In this document: piece after piece, positions 1 to 7,315 of the stretch
How positions within the stretch are numbered: the stretch's first letter is position 1
Layout of the letters: every line of letters starts with the position of its first letter
Notes under the pieces: generated by a model
The model's input: the letters and a program-made list of their open reading frames with translations, nothing else
Database searches by the model: none
Told to the model about the DNA's origin: nothing
Source: [Streptosporangium] indianense
GTDB lineage: Bacteria; Actinomycetota; Actinomycetes; Streptomycetales; Streptomycetaceae
Direction of reading: 5' to 3'
Assembly: GCF_021474405.1 (NCBI RefSeq)
Contig: NZ_JAKEIO010000059.1
Location: 1 to 45,252 of the forward strand
Length of the DNA: 45,252 nucleotides
Position numbers and translations under genes: made by a program

Positions 1-1186
1 GGGGCGCGCGGGTGGGGCACCCGTGCTCCAGGGGGGGCCGGTTGGTTTTGGGGGGCGGGGGGGCGGGGGGGGGGGGGGAGGGGGGGGGGGGGGGGGGGCC
101 ATTGGTGACCGGGCTGCCCGGGGCGGGGGCGGGTCGGCGGGGGTCCGGTGGGGCCGGGGGAGGGACGGGGGTGGGTGGCTCCGGCGGCGACGAGGTTGCG
201 GAGAGAGGTGCCCGCGACCGCGGTTGTGGTGCTGGTGGCCGTCCGCCTGGGGTGGTGTCCGACTCGGGCGCGGGCGACGGCTTCGGACTCGTCGCGGCCT
301 TCTCCTCCACAACGGGCTTGCGCTCGGGACGCGGTGTCGGGGACGGGAACGCCACCGGTCGCAGTGCCGTCTCCAGTGCGTCGAGGTCCGGACGCGCCGA
401 GGGTTCCTTCGCCAGGAGGGACGTCAGGATGGTTCGCAACGGGCCTGAGGCGACGGGCAGTTCGGGCTCCTCGTACAGGACCGCGTGCAGGGTCGCCAGC
501 GTGGTGTCGCGGGAGAACGGGGAGCGGCCGCCCAGGGCCGCGCAGAGGGTCGCGCCCAGGGACCAGATGTCGGACGGCGGCCCTTGGGGGCGGCCGGAGA
601 TGCGCTCGGGGGCCATGTAGTCGGGCGAGCCGACGAGCATGCCGACCATGGTGAGCGCCTTCGCGTCCTGGATCGCCGCGATGCCGAAGTCCGTGAGGAC
701 GACGCGCCGTGCGGGGCCGGAACCGTTGGCGTCGGCGCGTCCGGATCCGGCCACCCCGCCCGTGTGCTCGACGAGTACGTTCCCGGGCTTGATGTCGCGG
801 TGCAGGACGCCTCGTTCGTGCACCTGCCGCAGCGCCGCGACCAGACCGAGGCCGATGCGGGCCGTGTTGCCGGGGCTCAGCGGCCCGGCCTCCGCGAGGA
901 TCCGTTCGAGGGAGCGGCCCGCCACCAACTCCATGACGATCCACAGGCGTTCACCCTCGTCGACCACGTCGTAGATCCGTACGACGTTGGGGTGGTCGAT
1001 CCGGGCCGTCGCCCTGGCCTCGCGCAGGGTGCGTTCACGGCGGGTCCTGCTGTCCTCCGCGTCGAGTCCGTCGATCCGCATTTCCTTGACGGCGACCTGC
1101 CGGTCGAGAATTTCGTCGGCGGCTCGCCACACCCGCCCCATTCCCCCCTGGCCGATACTCTCGACCAACCGATAGCGTCCCGTCAC
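1..1186 (-). CDS. Serine/threonine protein kinase (3' end cut by window edge)
   Basis: This is a Hanks-type (PknB-like) protein kinase. In order it shows the glycine loop GQGGMGRVW (about residues 12-20), the ATP-binding lysine in VAVKEM (about 34), the catalytic HRDIKPGN (about 129-136), the DFG magnesium loop in LTDFGIA, SPDYMAPER and SDIWSLG. After about residue 270 it becomes a Pro-rich linker that stays open to the window edge, so any membrane segment or sensor domain lies outside. The GTG at 1186 follows AGGGA at a short distance; a TTG directly upstream (1189) is an alternative start. It diverges from the LPXTG-type gene at 1383. The fold is certain; substrates are unknown. Confidence 0.93.
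   Translation of the reverse strand, partial: MTGRYRLVESIGQGGMGRVWRAADEILDRQVAVKEMRIDGLDAEDSRTRRERTLREARATARIDHPNVVRIYDVVDEGERLWIVMELVAGRSLERILAEAGPLSPGNTARIGLGLVAALRQVHERGVLHRDIKPGNVLVEHTGGVAGSGRADANGSGPARRVVLTDFGIAAIQDAKALTMVGMLVGSPDYMAPERISGRPQGPPSDIWSLGATLCAALGGRSPFSRDTTLATLHAVLYEEPELPVASGPLRTILTSLLAKEPSARPDLDALETALRPVAFPSPTPRPERKPVVEEKAATSPKPSPAPESDTTPGGRPPAPQPRSRAPLSATSSPPEPPTPVPPPAPPDPRRPAPAPGSPVTNGPPPPPPSPPPPAPPPPKTNRPPLEHGCPTRAP
51..98. repeat. Poly-G tract (poly-proline coding on the minus strand)
   Basis: Guanine runs of 7 (57-63), 14 (65-78) and 19 (80-98) bases are broken only by C64 and A79. On the minus strand they encode about 15 prolines in the linker of the kinase, and the frame stays open through them. 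Such runs slip during replication and sequencing, so the exact length is uncertain. The plus strand could form G-quadruplexes. Confidence 0.9.
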
Positions 1187-1382
1187 CAATATCCCTGGAA
1201 CACCGCCGCTGTTCGCATTTCCCGGCAATCCGCTGCACCCCCTCCGCGCCCCCGCGACCGACTCCAGTGAAACACAACGGTCACACTTCGCGCCGTACCA
1301 GGATAGTGCGGCGAAATCTTGTGGTACCTCTTTCAGTGCTGCGAATTCAGGCGCAGCCCAGGGGGACGCAAGGGGGACGAAC

Positions 1383-2108
1383 ATGAGTTCTCGTCGTACG
1401 ACGGTGGTCACGGGATCGCTGGTCATGGCATCTTTCTCGGCGGTGTTGATCCTTTCCGGAACGGCCGGCGCGGAGGATGAAGGGCCCGCGAGCAGCAAGG
1501 GGGGAAAGGTGGTCGACGCCGCCCCGGCAGGGGTGAAGCTGACCACGACACTGCCCGGGAAGATCTCGGTCGACAATGGTTCCGAAAAGACGGCGATTAC
1601 CGCCACGGTGAAGAACGAGGGGAGCAAGGACAGCGGGAAGATCAGGCTGTTGGTCGTCGGTTTCGACGGGCTTGTCGTCAAGAACGTCGAGGGGTGTTCG
1701 GCGATACCCGAGAAGGGACTTCCCGAGGGTTCGAACAGCGGATTCGCATGCCCGGTCGACCATCTCGCCGCGGGTGCCTCGAAGTCGTACGCCGTCGACG
1801 CGACGTTCGACCTCGGCAAGACCGGGAAGATCTGTCTGCCCGTGCAGACGGGCGACGGGAAGAAGACCTTCTGGCAGCAGGGCCCGGTGCCGTTCGGCAC
1901 GAGCAACCCGTCGCCGGACGCCCCTGCGACGCCCCTGCTGCTAGGCACCGACAACGAACCGGCGGGGCCGGGCGGCAAGGAGCTGCCGAAGACCGGTCCG
2001 GCCCGTGATCTGCTCCCGCTGGGTGCGACCGGGGCGTCGCTGCTCGCGGCGGGCGTGGCCGGAATGTGGTGGTCGCAACGGCGACGGCCGGGGGCTGTGG
2101 AGGGCTGA
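1383..2108 (+). CDS. Secreted LPXTG-type surface protein
   Basis: This 241-residue protein has an N-terminal Sec signal (basic MSSRRTT, then a hydrophobic stretch ending near AGAEDE). A domain with the look of a beta-sandwich follows, containing three cysteines (in EGCSA, FACPV and KICLP). The C-terminus is a classic sortase sorting signal: LPKTG at 201-205, a hydrophobic segment, and a positively charged tail (QRRRPG). It should be exported and anchored to peptidoglycan by a sortase. The ATG at 1383 is preceded by AAGGGGGACG. It diverges from the kinase, and an inverted repeat closes it downstream. The function of the extracellular domain is not recognisable from sequence. Confidence 0.85.
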   Translation: MSSRRTTVVTGSLVMASFSAVLILSGTAGAEDEGPASSKGGKVVDAAPAGVKLTTTLPGKISVDNGSEKTAITATVKNEGSKDSGKIRLLVVGFDGLVVKNVEGCSAIPEKGLPEGSNSGFACPVDHLAAGASKSYAVDATFDLGKTGKICLPVQTGDGKKTFWQQGPVPFGTSNPSPDAPATPLLLGTDNEPAGPGGKELPKTGPARDLLPLGATGASLLAAGVAGMWWSQRRRPGAVEG

Positions 2109-2138
2109 ACCGGCCCCTGCCGCGTCTCGGGTACGCGA

Positions 2139-2177
2139 AGAGGCCCGCCGGGAGCAGCGTGCCCCCGGCGGGCCTCT
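2139..2177. terminator. Bidirectional terminator between the LPXTG gene and bioY
   Basis: A 14-bp inverted repeat (AGAGGCCCGCCGGG at 2139-2152, complement at 2164-2177) with an 11-nt loop lies between two convergent genes. There is no long U-run, as is common in streptomycetes. Confidence 0.75.
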
Positions 2178-2230
2178 CGGCAACGCCTGTGGTGAATGCG
2201 GGTGCGGTCGGCGCTTGAAGGCCCGTCGCG

Positions 2231-2809
2231 TCAGCGCTTGTTCGCGAACTTCCATGCCGTCGGCAGGACGCCCATCGCGAGCGCCGCCTTGACCGCGTCG
2301 CCGATGAGGAACGGCGTGAGGCCGGCCGCGATCGCTGCGGTGGCGGACATACCGGTGGCGAGGGCCAGGTAGGGCACGCCGACGGCGTAGATGATCGCCT
2401 CGCCGATCAGCATCGCGCCGGCCGTGCGCAGCACCGAGCGGTCGGCGCCGCGGCGGGCCAGGGCTCCGACGACGGTGGAGGCGAGGATCATGCCGAGGAT
2501 GTAGCCGAAGGAGGGCGCGGCACCGGAGGAGGCGCCGGCGAACCACGGCACACCCGCCAGGCCCGCCAGGGCGTACAGGGCGAGCGCGAGGAAGCCGCGG
2601 CCGGCGCCGAGGGACGTGCCGACGAGCAGCGCGGCGAAGGTCTGGCCGGTCACCGGCACCGGGGAGCCCGGCACGGGCACGGAGAGCTGGGCGGCGAGAC
2701 CGGTGAGCGCGGCGCCGCCGAGCACGAGGGCCGCGTCCCGGACACGGGAGGCAGGGAGCAGGTCGGCGAGGACCTGTCCGGTGGCGGGTGTGGCGGCAGC
2801 GGTGCTCAT
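2231..2809 (-). CDS. bioY: Biotin transporter BioY
   Basis: This 192-residue membrane protein is the substrate-binding S component of an ECF-type biotin importer. It has the BioY hallmarks: several hydrophobic helices, the conserved VPGSPVPVTGQTFAALL loop, the GxxxGaGrGflALalY segment and FLIGDAVKAALA near the C-terminus. Its length is usual for the family. The ATG at 2809 follows GGAG at a good distance. No bioM or bioN energising genes are adjacent, so it must work alone or share an energy module encoded elsewhere. A TAGCGT -10-like box lies about 40 bp upstream. Confidence 0.93.
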   Translation of the reverse strand: MSTAAATPATGQVLADLLPASRVRDAALVLGGAALTGLAAQLSVPVPGSPVPVTGQTFAALLVGTSLGAGRGFLALALYALAGLAGVPWFAGASSGAAPSFGYILGMILASTVVGALARRGADRSVLRTAGAMLIGEAIIYAVGVPYLALATGMSATAAIAAGLTPFLIGDAVKAALAMGVLPTAWKFANKR

Positions 2810-2847
2810 GGGGACTCCGCGAGGGTGAGGGCCGGTGGGACACGGTG

Positions 2848-2853
2848 ACGCTA
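2848..2853 (-). promoter_or_regulatory. Possible -10 box for bioY
   Basis: On the minus strand this reads TAGCGT within GGATAGCGTCACC, about 40 nt before the bioY ATG. The same hexamer occurs before the leader peptide at 3103 and before sodF. No convincing -35 was identified. Confidence 0.35.
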
Positions 2854-3089
2854 TCCCAGCGCCCTCGCCCTGATCACCGTCAGCCGTCCACAAAGGCGTG
2901 GACCGGCGGTTGGTCGCTTCCGAACAAAGGATGCCGGTTACACCGAGGACGGGGTGATGCCGGTCACGGTGGTGAGATGGCACGTGCCACGGGAGCCCGG
3001 CCGAAGGGTGTCTGTAGGTTTCCCCCAAAGGCACCGCGTACGCCGTCTCGCCCGTCGGTCGCCGTCTGGGCAGCCCGGGGCCGTTTTGC

Positions 3090-3095
3090 TAGCGT
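3090..3095 (+). promoter_or_regulatory. -10 box for the first leader-peptide transcript
   Basis: TAGCGT lies 8 nt before the ATG of the leader peptide at 3103. At this spacing transcription would start at or next to that ATG, giving a leaderless mRNA. This fits the lack of a Shine-Dalgarno sequence before the peptide. Confidence 0.45.
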
Positions 3096-3102
3096 CGCTG
3101 AC

Positions 3103-3189
3103 ATGGTTGCCCAGGCCCGGTACTTCTCGTCGCGTCGCTACGTCGACCTGCGACGCCAGGGCACGGCCACCTGTCGCCGGCCTCTGTGA
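3103..3189 (+). CDS. Putative sulfur-responsive leader peptide (VDL...ATCRR type)
   Basis: This 28-codon ORF starts with MVAQARYF and contains RRYVDLRRQGTATCRR before its stop. I recognise the RxxVDLxRxxxAxCRR pattern as that of short actinobacterial leader peptides found in front of sulfur-assimilation genes. The next gene is the ROK regulator of a sulfonate locus, so the context fits. A strong hairpin follows between the stop and the regulator's ribosome-binding site. The ORF is probably translated from a leaderless transcript. It most likely acts in cis through ribosome stalling rather than as a protein. The mechanism is inferred. Confidence 0.72.
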   Translation: MVAQARYFSSRRYVDLRRQGTATCRRPL

Positions 3190-3197
3190 GGCGGGGC

Positions 3198-3247
3198 GGA
3201 GGGATCCGGTCCGCCGATCGAGACGACACCGTGTCGGACCGGCCTCC
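3198..3247 (+). promoter_or_regulatory. Hairpin between leader peptide and ROK gene
   Basis: CCGGTCCG (3206-3213) pairs perfectly with CGGACCGG (3235-3242). GGAGG (3198-3202) pairs with CCTCC (3243-3247) across a 3-nt bulge. The right arm ends exactly where the Shine-Dalgarno AGGAAG (3248-3253) of the ROK gene begins, so folding could restrict ribosome access or form part of an attenuator. There is no U-run after it. Confidence 0.6.
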
Positions 3248-3259
3248 AGGAAGACTCCC

Positions 3260-4459
3260 ATGCCCCGTACCGCGGCTCCCCTTCTGCCGTCCCCCATTTC
3301 CCGTGTCGCCGACAGCGACCGGCGCCGCACCAGCGCGAGCGTCGTCCTGCGGTCCGTGCTGGAGCACGGGCCGGTCGCGCGCAGCACCATCGCCCGGCTG
3401 ACGGGCCTGTCGCCGGCGTCGGTGACCGACTACTGCTCGCGGTTCGCCGAGTTGGGACTCATCCGCGAGTCGGCCGTGCTGCGGCGCTCCAGGGGGGTGG
3501 GCCGGCCGCATCTGCCGGTCGATCTGGACGACTCCCGGTTCGTGGTGGGCGGCGTGCACGTGGCGGTGCCGTACACCACGGTCGCGCTGCTGGATCTGCG
3601 CGGCCGTGTGGTGGCCCTGCGCGAGGTGAAGCACTCGGGCACCGAGCCGGGGCGGGTGCTGGGCCGGGCGGCGGACGCCCTGGCGGCGCTGCTCGCCGGT
3701 CTTCCGGGCGGCACGGCGCTCGGGGTCGGGTTCGCCGCGGGCGGCTGGGTGGACCGGGACTCGGGCACCGTCGTGGAGCATCCGCTGCTGGGCTGGCGCG
3801 AGGTGCCGGTGCGGGAGGTGCTCGGGGCGCGCACCGGGCTGCCGGTCCATGTGGACGGGCACGCGCGGGCGTTGGTGAACGCGGAGCGGCTCTTCGGGCA
3901 GGCGCGGGGCAGCCGCAGTGTGCTGCACCTGTTCGCGGGCAACGTGGTCGACGCGGCGTTCGCCACCCATGACGAGGTGCACCACGGGCCGCGCTCCCAG
4001 GCCGGGTCCATCGCCCACCTGCCGGTGCCGGGCGGCACGGAGCCGTGCGGCTGCGGCCGGACGGGGTGCCTGCAGGCCGAGTTGAGCGAGCGCACCCTGT
4101 GCGTGCGGGCTCGTGAGGCGGGGGTCTGCGACGCGGCGAACCCGATGCATGTGGTCGCCGCGGCCGCGGCCGGTGACCCGGTGGCCGCCGAGCTGCTGCG
4201 GGAGCGGTCGCGGCGGACGGGGCGTGCCGTGGGCCTGCTGCTCGACGTGCTCAACCCCGAGCAGGTGGTGGTGACGGAGATCGGGGCCATGCACCGCGAG
4301 GACTGTCTGGCCGCGCTGCGGGAAGAGGTCGGGGCGGAGCGCGCCGCGACCGTCTCGCCGATCGCTTTCCCGGATTCCGTGCTGGCCGTGGCCGGTGGTG
4401 CGGTGGCGCTCGACGTTCTCTACCGGGATCCGCTGGCAGCGTCACCTGAGGCTATTTAA
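3260..4459 (+). CDS. ROK-family transcriptional regulator
   Basis: This 399-residue protein has an N-terminal winged helix-turn-helix (about residues 22-85, with ARSTIARLTGLSPASVTDY as recognition region) joined to a ROK sugar-kinase-like fold. The structural zinc motif CGCGRTGC is at about 263-270. ROK repressors usually sense sugars. Here the gene sits between two leader peptides and directly before a sulfonate-uptake operon, so it probably controls that operon; its ligand cannot be told. The ATG at 3260 has AGGAAG at good spacing, and the reading frame upstream of it overlaps the leader peptide and hairpin, which argues against an earlier start. Confidence 0.88.
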   Translation: MPRTAAPLLPSPISRVADSDRRRTSASVVLRSVLEHGPVARSTIARLTGLSPASVTDYCSRFAELGLIRESAVLRRSRGVGRPHLPVDLDDSRFVVGGVHVAVPYTTVALLDLRGRVVALREVKHSGTEPGRVLGRAADALAALLAGLPGGTALGVGFAAGGWVDRDSGTVVEHPLLGWREVPVREVLGARTGLPVHVDGHARALVNAERLFGQARGSRSVLHLFAGNVVDAAFATHDEVHHGPRSQAGSIAHLPVPGGTEPCGCGRTGCLQAELSERTLCVRAREAGVCDAANPMHVVAAAAAGDPVAAELLRERSRRTGRAVGLLLDVLNPEQVVVTEIGAMHREDCLAALREEVGAERAATVSPIAFPDSVLAVAGGAVALDVLYRDPLAASPEAI

Positions 4460-4492
4460 TTCAGAAACTCGGAATGTTGACAGGTAGGGCCG

Positions 4493-4552
4493 ATGGCCAG
4501 GAACATCCTGTTCATGACCCCGCTCACGAGCTGTCGCACTCTCTGTTGCTGA
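4493..4552 (+). CDS. Putative cysteine-rich leader peptide (C-R-T-L-C-C-stop)
   Basis: A 19-codon ORF, MARNILFMTPLTSCRTLCC, is preceded by a GGTAGGG ribosome-binding site and lies 33 nt after the ROK stop. Three of its last six codons are cysteine (TGT, TGT, TGC) and two sit right at the stop. Cysteine is rare in proteins of this class of genome, so a run at the 3' end of a tiny translated ORF before sulfur genes is what a cysteine attenuator would show. Poly-cysteine upstream ORFs of this kind are known in mycobacteria. It is followed by competing hairpins at 4562-4602. An internal ATG at 4514 is an alternative start. Confidence 0.62.
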   Translation: MARNILFMTPLTSCRTLCC

Positions 4553-4561
4553 CCCGTTGAC

Positions 4562-4602
4562 GCGCCCTGGCGCCCGTTCGCGGAGCGCCTTCTCCTTCCT
4601 TT
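4562..4602 (+). promoter_or_regulatory. Possible attenuator after the Cys leader
   Basis: GGCGC (4569-4573) can pair with GCGCC (4585-4589), and the stem is followed by the pyrimidine-rich TTCTCCTTCCTTT, like a weak terminator. The same left arm can instead pair with GCGC at 4562-4565 just upstream. The two structures exclude each other, as in a leader attenuator. The stems are short, so this is suggestive only. Confidence 0.42.
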
Positions 4603-4612
4603 GTGACATTCG

Positions 4613-4651
4613 CGTGAATTCCTTGTCCGGCTTCTTTCCGCCGTGAATTCC
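4613..4651 (+). repeat. Direct repeat CGTGAATTCC before the sulfonate operon
   Basis: The 10-mer CGTGAATTCC occurs at 4613-4622 and again at 4642-4651, 29 bp apart, and lies 39-77 nt before the binding-protein ATG. Each copy contains the palindrome GAATTC. A/T-containing repeats stand out in this DNA and could be an operator, perhaps for the ROK protein. Confidence 0.45.
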
Positions 4652-4689
4652 GCGTGCTGTGCCGCCTTCCATACCCAGGGAGTACTCCC

Positions 4690-5745
4690 ATGCCCTCGCC
4701 CTCCGTTGCCGGTGTCGACCGGCGCCTGTTCCTGACCTCGATGCTCGGTGTGACGGCCGCGGCAGCCGGCCTGAGCGGCTGCGCGGACAACAGCGCCGCG
4801 GCCGAGACGGCGTCCGACGCCCCTCTGGCCTCCAAGGTTCCCGCGGGGACGAGCCTGAAGATCGCGTCGTTCCAGGGCGCGCAGCAGCTGCAGTTCAAGC
4901 TGGCCGGGTTCCGTGATCTGCCGTTCAAGGTGTCCAACTGGCTGAACATCGGCGCGGGACCCGATGTCATCAACGCCTTCCGCGCGAAGTCCCTGGACGT
5001 CGCGAACAACGCGGGGATCCCGCCGATCCAGGCGCACTATCAGGGCTTCGACGCGAAGATCGTGGCGATCAACATCACCCGCAAGCCCAACTACGTCTTC
5101 GCCACCAAGCCCGGCAGCGACATCCGCAGGGTCTCGGAGTTCCGGGGCAAGCGGCTGGCCTTCTCCCAGGGGCAGGCGCAGGGTGTCGTCCTGCTGCGGG
5201 CGCTGAAGAAGGCCGGGCTGAAGTACGACGACGTGGAGCTGGTGCCGCTGACCAGCAACCAGTTCCTCACCGCCCTGCAGTCCGGGCAGGTGGACATCGC
5301 GCCGCTCGCCAACAGCCAGGCGCCCGCCTATCTGGCGCAGTACAAGTCCGCGCGCACGATCACCACGGACGTGGTGGACCTGCTGAACCTGCTGTGGGCT
5401 CCGGTCTCGGTGCTGAACGACCGGGCGAAGGCCGCCGCGATCGCCGCGTACGTGCCGTACTGGGCGAAGGGCCAGGTGTGGACGTACGAGCACCCCGACG
5501 AGTGGAACGAGCAGTTCTACGTCGGGACGCAGAACCTGACGCTCCCCCAGGCGAAGGCCATCACCGCGCTGGCCAACAAGCCGCTGTTCCCGCCCAGCTG
5601 GGACGAGGCCATCCGGTGGGAGCAGGAGACGGCCGATCTGCTCGCGGAGGGCGGCTTCGTGAAGAAGTTCGACGTCTCCGAGCTCTTCGACCACCGCTTC
5701 GAGTCCCTCGCGGCCAGGGCCGTGCCCGCGGCGTACCGGAGGTGA
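4690..5745 (+). CDS. Sulfonate/taurine-type ABC transporter substrate-binding lipoprotein
   Basis: This 351-residue exported lipoprotein begins with DRRLFLTSMLGVTAAAAGLSGC, a signal with an Arg pair and the lipobox LSGC (Cys about residue 34). The mature part resembles the SsuA/TauA/NrtA family of binding proteins, with the typical DVINAFRAKSLDVANNAGIPP and FRGKRLAFSQGQAQGVVLLRAL segments. It should bind an alkanesulfonate or similar organosulfur compound outside the membrane and hand it to the permease encoded next. The ATG at 4690 follows GGGAGT; the longer frame upstream would put residues before the signal. The exact ligand cannot be read from the sequence. Confidence 0.88.
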   Translation: MPSPSVAGVDRRLFLTSMLGVTAAAAGLSGCADNSAAAETASDAPLASKVPAGTSLKIASFQGAQQLQFKLAGFRDLPFKVSNWLNIGAGPDVINAFRAKSLDVANNAGIPPIQAHYQGFDAKIVAINITRKPNYVFATKPGSDIRRVSEFRGKRLAFSQGQAQGVVLLRALKKAGLKYDDVELVPLTSNQFLTALQSGQVDIAPLANSQAPAYLAQYKSARTITTDVVDLLNLLWAPVSVLNDRAKAAAIAAYVPYWAKGQVWTYEHPDEWNEQFYVGTQNLTLPQAKAITALANKPLFPPSWDEAIRWEQETADLLAEGGFVKKFDVSELFDHRFESLAARAVPAAYRR

Positions 5746-5750
5746 CCGCC

Positions 5751-6605
5751 GTGACCACGACGACCCACCAGACCACGAAGGCGCCCGCACCGCTCGCCCC
5801 GGTGGAGGGGACGCACCAGGTGCGCAGGCGCCGGCGGCTGGCCCCGGGCAGGCGGCTGCCCGCCGCCCGGCTCGTCGGGCCCGTCGCCGTCCTCGCGCTG
5901 TGGAGCGTCGCCTCCGCCGCCGGGCTGCTCGACCCGGGCGCGATTCCCGCTCCCTGGACGGTGCTGGAGACCGGCAGCCGCCTGTGGGGCGCGGGCACGC
6001 TGCCGGACGACATCCTGACCTCGCTGCAGCGCGCGGCCACCGGCTTCTCGATCGGTCTGGCCGTGGGCATCCTGCTCGCGCTGGCGTCCGGGCTGACCAG
6101 GACCGGGGAGGCGCTGATCGACGGGACGGTCAACCTCAACCGGGCCATCCCCACCCTGGGTCTGATCCCGCTGTTCATCCTCTGGCTGGGCATCGGCGAG
6201 ACCTTCAAGATCGCCATCATCGCGATCGTCGTCTACATCCCGATCTACCTGAACACGCACGCCGCGCTGTCCGGCATCGACAGCCGCTTCGTCGAACTCG
6301 CCGAGGTGCAGGGCCTGTCGAAGCTCCAGTTCATCCGGCAGGTCGTGATCCCCGGCGCCCTGCCCGGCTTCTTCGTCGGGCTGCGGCTCGGGGTCACCGG
6401 CTCCTGGCTGGGCCTGGTGGTGCTGGAGCAGATCAACGCCACCAGCGGCCTCGGTTACATGATGTTCCAGGCGCAGAACTACGGCCAGACGGACGTCATC
6501 CTCGTCGGCCTGGTCGTCTACGGCGTCTTCGGCCTCATCTCCGACAGCGCGGTCCGTCTCATCGAACGGAGGGTGCTGTCATGGCGCCGCACACTGAGCA
6601 GCTGA
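5751..6605 (+). CDS. Sulfonate-type ABC transporter permease
   Basis: This 284-residue inner-membrane protein has a basic cytoplasmic N-terminus (QVRRRRRL) followed by about six hydrophobic helices. It carries the EAA coupling motif of binding-protein-dependent permeases (EVQGLSKLQFIRQVVIPGALPG, split across about residues 184-205), which docks on the ATPase. It resembles SsuC/TauC. The GTG at 5751 has an excellent GGAGGT seven bases upstream that overlaps the end of the binding-protein gene; GTG 5742, overlapping that stop, is less likely. It forms one transporter with its two neighbours. Confidence 0.88.
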   Translation: MTTTTHQTTKAPAPLAPVEGTHQVRRRRRLAPGRRLPAARLVGPVAVLALWSVASAAGLLDPGAIPAPWTVLETGSRLWGAGTLPDDILTSLQRAATGFSIGLAVGILLALASGLTRTGEALIDGTVNLNRAIPTLGLIPLFILWLGIGETFKIAIIAIVVYIPIYLNTHAALSGIDSRFVELAEVQGLSKLQFIRQVVIPGALPGFFVGLRLGVTGSWLGLVVLEQINATSGLGYMMFQAQNYGQTDVILVGLVVYGVFGLISDSAVRLIERRVLSWRRTLSS

Positions 6606-7315
6606 CCCGGCCCGCCGTCCAACTGAGGGGTCTGACCCGGTCCTTCGAAGGGCGGACGGTCCTCGACGGCATCGACCTCGATCTGCCCGCCGGGCAGCTG
6701 ACGGCCCTGCTCGGGCACAGCGGCTCCGGCAAGAGCACGCTGCTGCGGGCCATCGCCGGACTCGACCACGGCGTCACCGGCAGCGGGCAGCTCACGGCGC
6801 CCGAACGGGTGTCGGTGGTCTTCCAGGACTCCCGGCTGCTGCCCTGGCGGCGGGTCCTCGACAACGTGCTGCTCGGCGCGGAGGGCAAGGACGCCGGCCG
6901 CAAGGGCCGGGAAGCCCTGGAGGAGGTGGGTCTGAAGGGCCGCGAGCGGGCCTGGCCCGGCCAGCTGTCCGGCGGCGAGGCCCAGCGCGCCGCCCTGGCC
7001 CGGTCCCTGGTGCGCGAACCGGAACTGCTGCTGGCCGACGAGCCGTTCGGGGCGCTGGACGCGCTCACCCGGATCCGGATGCACGGGCTGCTCAGGGAGC
7101 TGTGGGAGCGCCACCGGCCGTCGGTGCTGCTGGTCACCCATGACGTGGACGAGGCGATCGTGCTCGCCGACCGGGTGCTCGTCCTGGAGAAGGGCCGGAT
7201 CGGCCTCGACCTCACCATCGACCGTGCGCACCCGCGGTCGTACCGCGACCCCCTGCTCGGCGAGTACCGGGAGCGGCTGCTGGCCGCGCTCGGTGTCACG
7301 GAGGACCACCGATGA
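6581..7315 (+). CDS. Sulfonate-type ABC transporter ATPase
   Basis: This 244-residue nucleotide-binding subunit resembles SsuB/TauB. It shows Walker A GHSGSGKS (45-52), Q-loop Gln in VVFQDSRLLPW (82), the signature LSGGE (129-133), Walker B LLLADEP with catalytic Glu 154, and the switch His in LLVTHDVDEA. The SRLLPW stretch after the Q-loop is typical of nitrate/sulfonate/taurine ATPases. The ATG at 6581 follows GGAGGG and overlaps the permease gene by 25 nt. The next gene overlaps its stop by ATGA. All motifs are canonical, in contrast to the two ATPases at 17.4 and 19.4 kb. Confidence 0.9.
   Translation: MAPHTEQLTRPAVQLRGLTRSFEGRTVLDGIDLDLPAGQLTALLGHSGSGKSTLLRAIAGLDHGVTGSGQLTAPERVSVVFQDSRLLPWRRVLDNVLLGAEGKDAGRKGREALEEVGLKGRERAWPGQLSGGEAQRAALARSLVREPELLLADEPFGALDALTRIRMHGLLRELWERHRPSVLLVTHDVDEAIVLADRVLVLEKGRIGLDLTIDRAHPRSYRDPLLGEYRERLLAALGVTEDHR

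Noticed and set aside
12..1270. Several plus-strand open frames across the kinase region
   Set aside because: They are antisense readings of the kinase gene. The minus-strand frame has all kinase motifs and runs unbroken to the window edge.
4477..4482. TTGACA as a -35 box for leader 2
   Set aside because: No acceptable -10 lies at the required distance, and the ROK stop is only 33 nt before the leader, so read-through is equally possible.
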